Assembly: GCA_934157035.1 (NCBI GenBank) | Contig: CAKPHG010000001.1 | Span: 1 to 64,000 of the forward strand | DNA from: an uncultured Clostridia bacterium | GTDB lineage: Bacteria; Bacillota; Clostridia; TANB77; CAG-508 | Direction of reading: 5' to 3' | DNA: 64,000 nt | Shown: in pieces, positions 7,691 to 17,078 of the stretch | How positions within the stretch are numbered: position 1 is the stretch's first letter | Layout: every line of letters begins with the position of its first letter | Notes under the pieces: generated by a model | What the model was told of the DNA's origin: nothing | The model's database searches: none | What the model saw: only the letters and a program-made list of their open reading frames with translations | Program-made: the position numbers and the translations under genes

Positions 7691-8791
7691 TTATTTCACT
7701 ACTTCACTCATTACTTTTGCTAAATATTTCATACTATTTAAACATTGGTCCATCGTATTTCCTGTAGCCCCTACTTCTATTATACATGCTGCTTTCGCTA
7801 GGTGTTGATTATACCTACTATTTCTTAATATTATTGGTTTAAACAATCCTGGATATAGTTCATTTGCTTTTTCTTGTATTTTTATAGCAAACTTTAAATT
7901 ATCATTCCAATTCTCGTGTTCCAAGCCACCTCCATCTGTTCCTATTACAAACATAATTTGTGCCGCTTCTTCTTCTCCTATTTGAACTGCAGGAGCATAA
8001 TTATAGTCTCCAATTGCATCTCTATGTAAATCTATTACTACATCTGTGTTGCTATTTTGTTTTAATAAGTTTTCTACTGTAGTCAAAGATCTACCATAAG
8101 ATCCATTATATGCTGGATAATCATGATACGTTTCGCTATGTATTACATTGTAACCATAACTTTTTAATTGTTTTTCAAGTTCTGTTCCAACTCTTACAAC
8201 GTTATAGTTGTTATCTGTTGTCCTATATGTTCCTGTTTGTGTATATTCAAATCCTTCACTTGGTGTATAACTTTCACATGTATGTGTATGAAATATTAAT
8301 ATATTTTTATTATTGATTGTTACTTCTGGTTTCAGCATATCTTCTGTTAATTGATATCCTGTTTCATTCCTAACCTTTACTCCATTATATTCATTTGTAA
8401 ACCTAGTAGGAACATTATTGGCTATTACCTTAGTTTCTACATCTGTTTTTGCATGTTCAATACTTTCTTCTGTTCCACTTTGCTTTTCTTCTATACTTTT
8501 TTCTTTTAATGCATTTATCATTCCTATTTGCAAATTTACAATATTTCTTAAAGAATTGATGTTTTCTTTTTCTCCAAATTTTATATTTTTATTTTCCATC
8601 ATTGGTATATTTTCCTTTACAAACTCTAGCAATATATCTTTATTTATATATTCTAATACTACTATTCTTTTTTTACTTTCTGGTTTGTTCAAAAATCTTG
8701 TAGCAAGAAAAATAGATAAAATTAGTATTGATAATTTTACCCCATATTTAAATATATCTTTTTTATCTAAAATAGTCATATTAACCATCAT
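7691..8791 (-). CDS. spoIIP: Stage II sporulation protein P, peptidoglycan amidase/endopeptidase
   Basis: SpoIIP acts with SpoIID and SpoIIM to hydrolyse septal peptidoglycan during engulfment of the forespore. Residues about 16-33 form the membrane anchor and the rest would face the cell-wall space. The catalytic domain shows the family motifs IFHTHTCESYTP (His168, His170, Glu173), VIDLHRDAIGDY and IIEVGATGNT near the C-terminus. The 366-residue length is normal. AAGGGGAAA precedes two successive ATG codons, so the true start could be the second one. It is transcribed away from hisS and stands alone. Its presence is the clearest sign in this half of the window that the organism forms endospores. 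Confidence 0.93.
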   Translation of the reverse strand: MMVNMTILDKKDIFKYGVKLSILILSIFLATRFLNKPESKKRIVVLEYINKDILLEFVKENIPMMENKNIKFGEKENINSLRNIVNLQIGMINALKEKSIEEKQSGTEESIEHAKTDVETKVIANNVPTRFTNEYNGVKVRNETGYQLTEDMLKPEVTINNKNILIFHTHTCESYTPSEGFEYTQTGTYRTTDNNYNVVRVGTELEKQLKSYGYNVIHSETYHDYPAYNGSYGRSLTTVENLLKQNSNTDVVIDLHRDAIGDYNYAPAVQIGEEEAAQIMFVIGTDGGGLEHENWNDNLKFAIKIQEKANELYPGLFKPIILRNSRYNQHLAKAACIIEVGATGNTMDQCLNSMKYLAKVMSEVVK

Positions 8792-8851
8792 TTTCCCCTT
8801 TGTACAAACCCTTATATAAATATATGCTTGTATAAGAATTTTTATTCCAAC

Positions 8852-8880
8852 AAAAAAGAGAGTTAAATTTAACTCTCTTT
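8852..8880 (-). terminator. hisS terminator
   Basis: The palindrome AAAGAGAGTTAAATTTAACT continues to CTCTTT and is followed on the minus strand by a U-run from the A-tract at 8852-8857. It overlaps the region just after the hisS stop. Confidence 0.8.
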
Positions 8881-8883
8881 TCT

Positions 8884-10191
8884 TTATTTAATCTTTTCAA
8901 TTACTTCTTCTATTTTTAAAGTTTCTTGTTCTCCTGTTTGCATATTTTTTAAAGTAACTGTATTGTTTGCTATTTCATCTTCTCCTATTACTATAACATA
9001 TGGAATAGCAAGTCTATCTGCATATTTGAATTTAGCTTTTATTTTTTTGTTTTCTAAATAAACTTCTGCATTTATATTTTTGTTTCTTAGTGCTGTTGCT
9101 ACTTCTAATGCTTTTGAATTATCTTCTACCATTGAAACTACTAAAACTTTTGCTATTGAATTTTGTTCTTCTTTTAGTGCATTTAGTTCATTTAATTTAT
9201 AGAATAATCTTGTTAATCCTATAGAGATTCCTACTCCTGGTAATTTTTTATCTGTATAGTATTCTGCTAAATTGTCATATCTTCCACCTGAACATACACT
9301 TCCTAATTCACGGTATTCATTTAAAAATGTTTCATAAACTGTTCCTGTGTAATAATCTAAACCTCTTGCTATTGTTAAGTCTACTTTAAAGTTAGAATCT
9401 GGAACACCAAAAACTTTAACATATTTTACAACTTGTTTTAATTCTTCTAAACCTTCATTAAATATTTCATTAGTATAATTTAATTTTTCTAATGAATTTA
9501 TTTTTTCTTCAGTTGTTCCACTGATTTCAATAAAGTTTATTATGTCATCTATTTGATTTTTGTTTAATTCTAAATCTTTTAAACATTCTATAACATTTTC
9601 TTTGCCTATTTTTTCAATTTTATCTATTATACGCATAATATCTACAGATTTTTCCTCTAAATCTAGCTCTTTGAATAGACCAGATAATAATTTACGATTA
9701 TTTATACATATTGTAAAATCTTCAAATCCTAAATCTTTAATTGTACTATATATTACTGCTGGCATTTCTGCATCATTTATTATGCTTAATTCTCCATCAC
9801 CTATAATATCTATGTCACATTGATAAAATTCACGAAATCTTCCTTTTTGTGGTCTTTCTCCACGATATACTTTTCCTATTTGATATCTTCTAAAAGGAAA
9901 ACTTAAATCGTTATAATATTCAGTTACATATTTTGCAAGTGGTACTGTTAAATCGAAACGAAGTGCTAAATCATTGTCTCCTTTTTGAAAACGATAAATT
10001 TGTTTTTCTGTTTCTCCACCAGCTTTTGCTAAAAGCACATCTGACATTTCTATTATTGGTGTATCTATAGGTAAAAAGCCAAACTTTTCGTATGATTTTT
10101 GTATTTTTTCTTTCATTTTGTTAAATAGAATTTGCTCTTTTGGTAGCAGTTCCATAAAGCCTGGCAATGTTCTTGGTTCTATTTTGTTCAT
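8884..10191 (-). CDS. hisS: Histidyl-tRNA synthetase
   Basis: Class II aminoacyl-tRNA synthetase that charges tRNA-His in the cytoplasm. The 435-residue length is typical. Motif 1 lies in the N-terminal RTLPGFMELLPKEQ region. Motif 2 shows RFDLTVPLAKYV and RYQIGKVYRGERPQKGRFREF. The histidine-binding signature is ARGLDYYTGTVYE. Motif 3 is PGVGISIGLTRLFY. The last 90 residues form the anticodon-binding domain. The start follows AGGAGGAAATAAA. No T-box leader is seen; the upstream spacer instead holds a perfect 33-bp inverted repeat. Confidence 0.97.
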   Translation of the reverse strand: MNKIEPRTLPGFMELLPKEQILFNKMKEKIQKSYEKFGFLPIDTPIIEMSDVLLAKAGGETEKQIYRFQKGDNDLALRFDLTVPLAKYVTEYYNDLSFPFRRYQIGKVYRGERPQKGRFREFYQCDIDIIGDGELSIINDAEMPAVIYSTIKDLGFEDFTICINNRKLLSGLFKELDLEEKSVDIMRIIDKIEKIGKENVIECLKDLELNKNQIDDIINFIEISGTTEEKINSLEKLNYTNEIFNEGLEELKQVVKYVKVFGVPDSNFKVDLTIARGLDYYTGTVYETFLNEYRELGSVCSGGRYDNLAEYYTDKKLPGVGISIGLTRLFYKLNELNALKEEQNSIAKVLVVSMVEDNSKALEVATALRNKNINAEVYLENKKIKAKFKYADRLAIPYVIVIGEDEIANNTVTLKNMQTGEQETLKIEEVIEKIK

Positions 10192-10211
10192 TTTATTTCC
10201 TCCTATTAAAA

Positions 10212-10314
10212 CTAAACTATTAGGGACGGGCCTTTTTAGTTTAGTTATATATTTTTTATTTTTTACCTGTTTGATTACTCGCTAAACTAAAAAGGCCCGT
10301 CCCTAATAGTTTAG
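10212..10314. repeat. Perfect 33-bp inverted repeat with GGGACGGGCC core
   Basis: Arms 10212-10244 and 10282-10314 are exact reverse complements around a 37-base A+T-rich loop. Each arm begins CTAAACTA and ends TAGTTTAG, so the arms are themselves nested palindromes. It fills the space between hisS and the MBL-fold gene. Related GGGACGG-containing repeats occur near 18.7, 51.4 and 52.1 kb. Confidence 0.85.
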
Positions 10315-10316
10315 CT

Positions 10317-10967
10317 TTAATCTAATCTTGGTTTTAGTTCTAAGTATATTGGTTCTTCTTCTCTTATTGTTGTCATTCTTCCATGACCTGGATATACTAT
10401 TGTATCATCTGGAAGTATTGTTAGCTTGTTTGTTATAGATGCTATTATATCTGGAAAACTGCTTGTTGGCAAGTCTGTTCTTCCCCATGTTCCTTTAAAT
10501 AATGTATCTCCTGAAAATAGTAATCCTTCTTCTTTACAATATAGACAAGTTCCACCTTTTGTATGTCCTGGTGTGTGTATTACCTTGAATTCTAGATTTC
10601 CTAAATGGATTATATCTCCTTCATCTACTCTTGAATCCGCTTCTAGTTCTATATCGTCCATTCCTATATAATAAGTAAGACTAATTGCAGGATTATACAA
10701 CCCTTCTGCATCGTCTCTATGAATTAATACTTTTCCACCTTTTTTTGCTTTTACTTCTAATATTGCTCCAAAATGGTCTCCATGACAATGTGTTAAATAT
10801 ATATATTTTAACTTGTCTATTCCTAATGTATCTAACATATCTATAATTTTTTCTGCTTCTCCACCTGGGTCTATAACCATTGTTTCTTTACTTTCTTCAT
10901 CTTCTACTATATAACAATTTGTTGGCTCTTCCAAAGCTGTGGTTACTTTTAATCTTTTTAATATCAT
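10317..10967 (-). CDS. MBL-fold metallohydrolase (glyoxalase II-like)
   Basis: Cytoplasmic metal-dependent hydrolase of the metallo-beta-lactamase fold. The five ligand motifs are present: THCHGDHFG, HTPGHTKGG, FSGDTLFKGTWGRTDLP and VYPGHG. The 216-residue length and the GRTDLP signature fit the YcbL-type glyoxalase II-like clade, which hydrolyses thioesters, though the natural substrate is not certain. Its ATG overlaps the stop of the upstream Nudix gene (ATGA), so the two are translationally coupled. Confidence 0.88.
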   Translation of the reverse strand: MILKRLKVTTALEEPTNCYIVEDEESKETMVIDPGGEAEKIIDMLDTLGIDKLKYIYLTHCHGDHFGAILEVKAKKGGKVLIHRDDAEGLYNPAISLTYYIGMDDIELEADSRVDEGDIIHLGNLEFKVIHTPGHTKGGTCLYCKEEGLLFSGDTLFKGTWGRTDLPTSSFPDIIASITNKLTILPDDTIVYPGHGRMTTIREEEPIYLELKPRLD

Positions 10968-11563
10968 TTGTTTTTCCTTCTTTTTAAATATATTTGTATT
11001 AAATCTGGATCATTTTGTTTCTCTGGTAATTTATCAATATCAAAGAATTTCATATTTTTAGACTCATTGTCCCATTTTAATTCTCCAGAATATTTTTTTA
11101 AGCAATATAAAACTGTATTATTAATTACTACATCTCCATTTGGATAATCATTTCTTCTAGATTCGCCTGAGACTATATCTACTAGTTCTAAATCTTCCTC
11201 TTTTACATCTAAATTAGTTTCTTCTTTTATTTCTCTAATAATAGTATCTTGAAATCTTTCTCCTAATTCTTGACAACCACCAGGAAGTCCCCATTTATCT
11301 CTATCTGCTCTACTTTGTAATAAAATTTGATTTTTACTATTTAATATAATAGCAGCTGCACCATCTTGTAACAAAACAAATCTGTGCTTTAGTTCTCCCA
11401 TACATAATCTAGTAAATACAGGATATCCTATAATATTGCTTAATTCAATTATTTCATCAGAAGATAATTTTTCTATTATTTTCTTTAATTCATCATAAGA
11501 CATATTTCTTTGTTCTTGTAAAGATAAATTTCTAATTTTATTTAGTATTTCTTTATTATTCAT
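10964..11563 (-). CDS. Nudix hydrolase
   Basis: The protein hydrolyses nucleoside diphosphate derivatives; the substrate is unknown. The Nudix box lies around residues 105-130 (GCQELGERFQDTIIREIKEE), with Asn in place of the usual final Gly. About 60 residues before the fold form a helical extension (LSSDEIIELSNIIGYPVFTRL), as in Clostridia homologues that start with a small helical domain. I choose the ATG preceded by AAGGTGGAAAGGT; a longer in-frame reading exists but lacks a ribosome site and runs into a repeat. Its stop overlaps the start of the MBL gene. Confidence 0.85.
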   Translation of the reverse strand: MNNKEILNKIRNLSLQEQRNMSYDELKKIIEKLSSDEIIELSNIIGYPVFTRLCMGELKHRFVLLQDGAAAIILNSKNQILLQSRADRDKWGLPGGCQELGERFQDTIIREIKEETNLDVKEEDLELVDIVSGESRRNDYPNGDVVINNTVLYCLKKYSGELKWDNESKNMKFFDIDKLPEKQNDPDLIQIYLKRRKNK

Positions 11564-11582
11564 ACCTTTCCACCTTTTTATT

Positions 11583-11711
11583 CTAAAACAAATCAAAAAC
11601 AAGTAGTACTAGGCATTGAAAGCTGAAAAAACGGAGGCGTACGTGTTGTACGTCGAGTATTTTTCAAGTTTTCAATAACACAGTCAATACGAAGTTTTTC
11701 ATTTGTTTTAG
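11583..11711. repeat. MITE-like imperfect palindrome, about 129 bp
   Basis: The outer ends CTAAAACAAAT and ATTTGTTTTAG are exact inverted repeats. Inside, ATTGAAAGCTGAAAAA pairs imperfectly with a TTTTTCAAGTTTTCAAT segment, and the centre has GGCGTACGTGTTGTACGTCG. The element ends against the relA stop codon. No transposase is encoded. A sequence of this size and symmetry could be a non-autonomous mobile element or a large transcribed hairpin acting as terminator for relA. Confidence 0.65.
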
Positions 11712-13922
11712 CTATTTTTTACGTTTAACTTCATATACACTATCAACTTTTCTAATTGCCTTTAATACATCATTTAATTGTTCTAGATTTTCTACTTCTA
11801 TTGTTACTTCTGTAATTGCTATTCTTTCTTTATTAGCTCTACAATTAACTGCTATTAGTTTTGTTTTTGCATTACTTATTTGAGCTATAATGTCTGCTAA
11901 AAGTCCTGATCTATCATTTGCAAATACTTCAATATCTACATTGTATGCCGCTTCTTTTTCTGTGTACCAGTAAACATCTATCATTCTGCTTTCTTCGTCT
12001 TCAAATAAATCTTTCAAGTTTTTGCAATCTGCTCTATGAATAGATACTCCTCTTCCTCTTGTGATATATCCTACTATATCATCTCCTGGTACAGGATTGC
12101 AACATTTTGAAAGTTTTACTAGACAATTGTCTATTCCTTTCACTACTACACCAGATTTTGAAGGTTTTGCTGCATTTTTTTCTTTACTTAATTCTTCTAA
12201 TTTTTGCTCAACATTTTCTTCTTTATGAACTTTTCTGTATTCCTCTAATATTCTTGCTATTACTTTTCCTGAAGTTATTGCTCCAAACCCTACTGATGCA
12301 TACATATCTTCTATAGAATTGAATTTATATCTGTTTAATGCTCCTTGTATAAATTCTTGTTTAAATAATTCATCATGATTCATTCCTATACGTTTTATTT
12401 CTTTTTCAATTAAGTCTTTACCTTTTTCAATGTTTTCTTCTCTTTGATTTTTCTTAAACCATGCATTTATTTTATTTTTAGCAGTTGAACTTTGTATAAA
12501 TTTTAGCCAATCTCTACTTGGTCCTTTACTATTTTCTGAAGTTATTATTTCTATAATATCTCCGTTTTTTAGTTTTGTTATTATTGGCATCATTTTACTA
12601 TTTATTTTACATCCTGTCATATGATGACCTATTTCAGCATGTATACTATATGCATAATCTATTGGCGTACTACCACTTGGAAGTACTTTTATATCTCCTT
12701 TTGGAGTAAATACATATACTTCATCTTCAAATAATTCTGTTTTTAATGTATTTAAAAATTCTTGTGGGTCTTGCATATCTTTTTGCCATTCTAGTGTCTC
12801 ACGAAGCCATGCTAGTTTGTCCTCTGAAACTTTTACATTTGCTTTCTTTCCTTTTGCAAAACTTGCTTCTTTGTAAGCCCAGTGTGCAGCAATTCCGTAT
12901 TCTGCAATTCTATGCATATCCCAAGTACGAATTTGTACTTCAAATGGTGTTCCTTTTTCTCCTATTAATGTTGTGTGTAATGATTGATACATATTTGGTT
13001 TTGGAACTGCAATATAGTCTTTAAACCTTCCTGGCATAGGATTATATAGTTCATGTACCACACCTAAAGCTGCATAACAATCTTTTACTGAATTTACAAT
13101 TATACGAAGTGCAAATAAATCATATATTTGGTCTAAAGTAATATTGTCTCTTTTCATTTTTCTATAAATACTATATAAGTGTTTTGCACGTCCTGTAATT
13201 TCTGCTTCTATTTTTTGTTTTTTTAGTTCTTGTTTTATTTGTTCTTCTATTTTGTCTATAAATTGTAAACGTTCTTCCCTTTTTCTATCTATTCCTTCTA
13301 CTATTTCTCTATATTCTTCTGGATATAAATATTTAAAGGATAAATCTTCTAGCTCCCATTTTAAAGAATAAATACCAAGTCTATTTGCAAGTGGTGCATA
13401 TAAATCCATTGTTTCTTTTGCATTTGCTATTTGTCTATCTCTTGATAAATATTTTAATGTTCTCATGTTATGAAGTCTATCTGAAAGTTTTATCATTATT
13501 ACACGTATATCTTTTCCCATTGCTAGGAACATTTTTCTGTAATTTTCAACTTGTGCCTCTTCTACAGATTCATAATTTAATTTGCTAAGTTTTGTTACAC
13601 CATCTACCATTTCTGCAATTTCTATTCCAAATTCATTTATTAAATCTTGATGTGTAACTTCTGTGTCTTCTACTACATCATGAAGAAGCGCAGCACAAAT
13701 AGTTGCGTCATCTAATTCCAATTCTGCTAATGTATAAGCAACTTGAATTGGGTGAATTATGTATGGTTCTCCTGACTTTCTTAATTGATTCCCATGATTT
13801 TCTTTTGCATAGTTGTATGCTTTCATTATAAGTTTTATATCTGATTTTTTGTTGTTCTTTTTCATTTTATTTACAATATCTTCTATTGTGTATTGTACTT
13901 TTGCTTCTTGCATTGCATTCAC
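11712..13922 (-). CDS. relA: Bifunctional (p)ppGpp synthetase/hydrolase RelA/SpoT (Rel)
   Basis: Main stringent-response enzyme: makes and degrades (p)ppGpp. The 736-residue protein has the full domain order. The HD hydrolase comes first (HPIQVAYTLAEL, ALLHDVVEDTEVTHQDL, KLSDRLHNMRTLKYL). Next is the synthetase (GRAKHLYSIYRKMKRDN, DLFALRIIV, YQSLHTTLIGEKGTPFEVQI). Then come TGS (VYVFTPKGDIKVLPSGSTPI), a zinc-finger-like CCNPVPGDDIVGYITRGRGV region, and a C-terminal ACT domain. Two ATGs lie two codons apart after AAAAGGAAG, and the second may be used. recJ ends six bases upstream, so the two form an operon, the usual recJ-relA order of Firmicutes. Confidence 0.96.
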   Translation of the reverse strand: MNAMQEAKVQYTIEDIVNKMKKNNKKSDIKLIMKAYNYAKENHGNQLRKSGEPYIIHPIQVAYTLAELELDDATICAALLHDVVEDTEVTHQDLINEFGIEIAEMVDGVTKLSKLNYESVEEAQVENYRKMFLAMGKDIRVIMIKLSDRLHNMRTLKYLSRDRQIANAKETMDLYAPLANRLGIYSLKWELEDLSFKYLYPEEYREIVEGIDRKREERLQFIDKIEEQIKQELKKQKIEAEITGRAKHLYSIYRKMKRDNITLDQIYDLFALRIIVNSVKDCYAALGVVHELYNPMPGRFKDYIAVPKPNMYQSLHTTLIGEKGTPFEVQIRTWDMHRIAEYGIAAHWAYKEASFAKGKKANVKVSEDKLAWLRETLEWQKDMQDPQEFLNTLKTELFEDEVYVFTPKGDIKVLPSGSTPIDYAYSIHAEIGHHMTGCKINSKMMPIITKLKNGDIIEIITSENSKGPSRDWLKFIQSSTAKNKINAWFKKNQREENIEKGKDLIEKEIKRIGMNHDELFKQEFIQGALNRYKFNSIEDMYASVGFGAITSGKVIARILEEYRKVHKEENVEQKLEELSKEKNAAKPSKSGVVVKGIDNCLVKLSKCCNPVPGDDIVGYITRGRGVSIHRADCKNLKDLFEDEESRMIDVYWYTEKEAAYNVDIEVFANDRSGLLADIIAQISNAKTKLIAVNCRANKERIAITEVTIEVENLEQLNDVLKAIRKVDSVYEVKRKK

Positions 13923-13928
13923 TTCCTT

Positions 13929-15623
13929 TTAATATGACTTTCTTAAGTCTTTCAAATTAATTTGTACACTTTCTCTTCCATTGAATCTATTTATTTCAAG
14001 TGAACCAACTATGTCCACTTTATCTCCAATTTGATATTCTTCTGCTAAATGTCCTAAATTAAATCCTATACTATCAATATAAAAATTGTTATCTTTTAGT
14101 GTTAGTTTTATGTGTTTACCTTCTGACAAAGTTCTTATTGAATGTATTTTCAAGTTTTTATACATGAATAATGGCATTTTATTTGCCTCACCAAATGGCT
14201 CTAACATGTTTAATTCTTCTACTGCTTTTATATTAATATCTTCAAGTGTTATTTCTTCATCAATTTTAATAATAGGTATTATATCACATATATTGCTATT
14301 TTGTGCATATTTTTCAAATTCTTCTTTAAATTTTTCAAAATTTTCTTTTTTTAGTGTAACACCTACTGCCATAGAGTGTCCACCAAATTTTTCTAAATAA
14401 GTATTACAGTTCATTAATGCCTCATGTAAATCAAATCCTGGAACACTTCTTCCTGAGCCTTTTCCTTCATCTTCTTCAAAACAAATTAGTATACTTGGTT
14501 TAAAATATAAGTCTGTTATTTTTGATGCAACAATTCCTATTACTCCATGGTGCCAATTTTCACTGCCTAATACTAATACTTGTTTATTCTTTTCACTTTT
14601 TTCTATTTTGTTTACTGCATCCTCATATATTCTTTTTTCAATATCTTGTCTTTCTTTATTATACTCATTTAACCTTAATGCGATTTTTTTTGCTTCATTT
14701 TCATCTTGTGTTAAAAATAAGTTTAATGCTTCTTTTTCTTTTCCCATTCTTCCACATGCATTTATTCTTGGAGCTAGTCCAAATGAAACTGTAAAAGAAT
14801 CTACTTTTTTATAACCTGAAGCTTCTAAAAGAGCTTTTAATCCAACATTCTTTGTTACTTCTACTAGTTTTAATCCAAGTTTTGCTATAACTCTATTTTC
14901 ATCTACTAATGGCACTATATCTGATATTGTACCTATACATACAATATCTAAATATTTTAAATATTCTTTCTCCTCTAATTCTAATCTTTGTGCAATTGCT
15001 TGAATTAATTTAAATCCAACGCCTACACCTGCTAATTCTCTAAAAGGATATGTATTATCTTTTCTTTTTGCGTCTACTACTGCTATTGCATTTGGTAAAA
15101 TTTCTCCTACTTCGTGATGATCTGTTACAATAACTTCTAATCCTAAAGAATTTGCATAATCTACTTCTTCTATTCCTGAAATTCCACAATCTACTGTAAT
15201 TATTAGATTTACGCCATCTTCTGATATTTTCTTTATTGCATCTTTATTTAAACCATATCCCTCATTTAATCTATTTGGAATATATTGTGTAACATTTGCA
15301 CCTCTTTCTAATAAGAAATTTTTAACTACTGTAATACTTGTAATTCCATCTACATCATAGTCTCCATAGATTAATATTTTTTCTTTATTATTAATAGCTT
15401 TTATTATTCTATCTACAGCTAACGCCATGTCTGGCATTAAATACGGATTATGAAAATCATGTCTTGTTGGTTTTAAAAATAAATCAATATCTTCATTTTT
15501 TGTTAAATTTCTATTTACTAAAATTTTTGCAAGTAAATTGCTTATTCCATATTCATTTTTAATTTTTTCTACATTTTTAATTTTCTCATTATCTAATTCT
15601 ATATATTCCCACTTTTTATTCAT
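13929..15623 (-). CDS. recJ: Single-stranded-DNA exonuclease RecJ
   Basis: 5'-3' ssDNA exonuclease of recombination and mismatch repair. The DHH motifs are clear: IYGDYDVDGITS, ITVDCGISG, VTDHHEVGE, and the DHHA1 region with GSGRSVPGFDLHEAL and FGGHSMAVGVTL. At 564 residues it has the OB-fold C-terminus (residues about 450-560) but lacks the long extra domain of some Bacillus homologues. The start follows GAGGAAAAGTAGAAAT. It is followed by relA with a 6-base gap. Confidence 0.95.
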   Translation of the reverse strand: MNKKWEYIELDNEKIKNVEKIKNEYGISNLLAKILVNRNLTKNEDIDLFLKPTRHDFHNPYLMPDMALAVDRIIKAINNKEKILIYGDYDVDGITSITVVKNFLLERGANVTQYIPNRLNEGYGLNKDAIKKISEDGVNLIITVDCGISGIEEVDYANSLGLEVIVTDHHEVGEILPNAIAVVDAKRKDNTYPFRELAGVGVGFKLIQAIAQRLELEEKEYLKYLDIVCIGTISDIVPLVDENRVIAKLGLKLVEVTKNVGLKALLEASGYKKVDSFTVSFGLAPRINACGRMGKEKEALNLFLTQDENEAKKIALRLNEYNKERQDIEKRIYEDAVNKIEKSEKNKQVLVLGSENWHHGVIGIVASKITDLYFKPSILICFEEDEGKGSGRSVPGFDLHEALMNCNTYLEKFGGHSMAVGVTLKKENFEKFKEEFEKYAQNSNICDIIPIIKIDEEITLEDINIKAVEELNMLEPFGEANKMPLFMYKNLKIHSIRTLSEGKHIKLTLKDNNFYIDSIGFNLGHLAEEYQIGDKVDIVGSLEINRFNGRESVQINLKDLRKSY

Positions 15624-15716
15624 ATTTCTACTTTTCCTCTTTTTTGCACTTTACCCTATTTTATAATATTTTTCCTAGTTTTAAAAGACTTTTTAATAAC
15701 TTTTTTAAAAAATAAA

Positions 15717-15743
15717 AAACTATAGGTAATAACTCTATAGTTT
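15717..15743 (-). terminator. Terminator after the first MFS gene
   Basis: A perfect 9-bp stem AAACTATAG/CTATAGTTT with a nine-base loop is followed by U-rich sequence on the minus strand, just beyond the stop at 15752. Confidence 0.75.
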
Positions 15744-15751
15744 CTTATTTT

Positions 15752-17041
15752 TTATTCTTTTAATTCTATATCTTCTTTCTTATATTCTTCAGGTTTTAGT
15801 CCAAATCTAGACCTCATATAATCTAATGTAACAACCATACTAGCCAAAGCAATCAATCCTACTATTAAAAAGGCACTCTGAATACTTGTAACTTCTAATA
15901 ATAGTCCTCCTAATACTGAGAATATACTTGCAGCAACTCCACCTATAAATTCATAAGTAAATGTAATTTTATTTCTCATGTCTTCATTTGTAAAGTTTTT
16001 CAAGTATTTTGATTCTAGTATATACCAAATCGAAGTTGTTACATGCTGTATTGCATACATTACAAGTATTATTGGAATAATGAAATTATCTGTATACATA
16101 GTTGAAATTGTACCTATTGCAATACATGTTCCTATATACATTAATGATAAAAAAGCTAATGTCCTATTTTTAAACTTTTTCTCAATAGGTTTCTTTAGAG
16201 AAAGTGATATTCCACCTATTAAAATTAATACTGCAAATATCATAGAAAATTGTTCTTCTGGTACACCTATATCTGTTAGTAAATCTCCATTATATGTATC
16301 TATTATACTTATTAAACTGTAAAATACTATTTGGAATAATATAAAAGCTTTCATTCTCTTTGATTTTAATATAAATTTAAATGATGTCTTTAAGTCTTTC
16401 TTGTATTCTTTTAATACGGGTATTAAACCACTGTTTTTATTTTTTCCTTGCTTTATTTCATATATATCTTCAAATCTAAGAGACAATATAGTTGATATTA
16501 TAGTAAATCCTAAGCAAATAAATATAGGTAGATAGTTATTTATTACAAATAAATATCCTGCTGTTAATGAAGCAATGCCATCTAATATATAATATAAGCT
16601 ACCACCTTTAGCATCCAGCTTTGAATATAATCCTTCTCCGCCTCTTGTTGCTACAGAGTCATACAATAAATTAGACTCTGCTATTGTTTTTAAATTGTAT
16701 CCTAAAGAAAAAATTAAATTTGCAAACATTATTCCTATTGCACCTGGAAAAATAATTAAAGCTATAATATAAATTATAAGCATTACATTTCCTAAAATTA
16801 TACTTTTTCTTTTTCCTAAAAGGTCTGTAATCGCTACCGCCGGTATTTGCATTATTATTCTACAAAATAAGTATAAGCCATTTATTATTAATATCTCTGA
16901 AGCAGTAACTTTCTTTGTTATTGTATAAAATAAAAACTCTATTGAATAAAAAAATAACAAATCCCAAGAAAACATTTTGTATATTGGATAAAGTCTTGCG
17001 TTTTTTCTTCGTATTTTATTTAATTCTTTTCTACTTTTCAT
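15752..17041 (-). CDS. Major facilitator superfamily transporter (paralogue 1)
   Basis: A 429-residue membrane protein with about 12 hydrophobic helices. The loop after helix 2 reads LLGKRKSIILGN, a relaxed form of the MFS motif A. The substrate is not identifiable. It is clearly related over its whole length to the protein at 21407-22699: both share IYKMFSWDLLFFY or IYRIFSWDLLFYY near the N-terminus, IMQIP or LMQIP, GKRKS, and a C-terminal LDYMRxRxGLKPEEY. The two genes flank pyk and glgP on the same strand, which hints at a sugar- or metabolite-linked role, but that is inference. Start follows GAGGAATAAAGA. Confidence 0.8.
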   Translation of the reverse strand: MKSRKELNKIRRKNARLYPIYKMFSWDLLFFYSIEFLFYTITKKVTASEILIINGLYLFCRIIMQIPAVAITDLLGKRKSIILGNVMLIIYIIALIIFPGAIGIMFANLIFSLGYNLKTIAESNLLYDSVATRGGEGLYSKLDAKGGSLYYILDGIASLTAGYLFVINNYLPIFICLGFTIISTILSLRFEDIYEIKQGKNKNSGLIPVLKEYKKDLKTSFKFILKSKRMKAFILFQIVFYSLISIIDTYNGDLLTDIGVPEEQFSMIFAVLILIGGISLSLKKPIEKKFKNRTLAFLSLMYIGTCIAIGTISTMYTDNFIIPIILVMYAIQHVTTSIWYILESKYLKNFTNEDMRNKITFTYEFIGGVAASIFSVLGGLLLEVTSIQSAFLIVGLIALASMVVTLDYMRSRFGLKPEEYKKEDIELKE

Positions 17042-17078
17042 TCTTTATTCCTCATTATTCTTTTGTTCAATTTTTCTT

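Noticed and set aside
10192..10316. T-box leader before hisS
   Set aside because: The spacer is filled by a perfect inverted repeat, and no T-box sequence or specifier loop can be seen.
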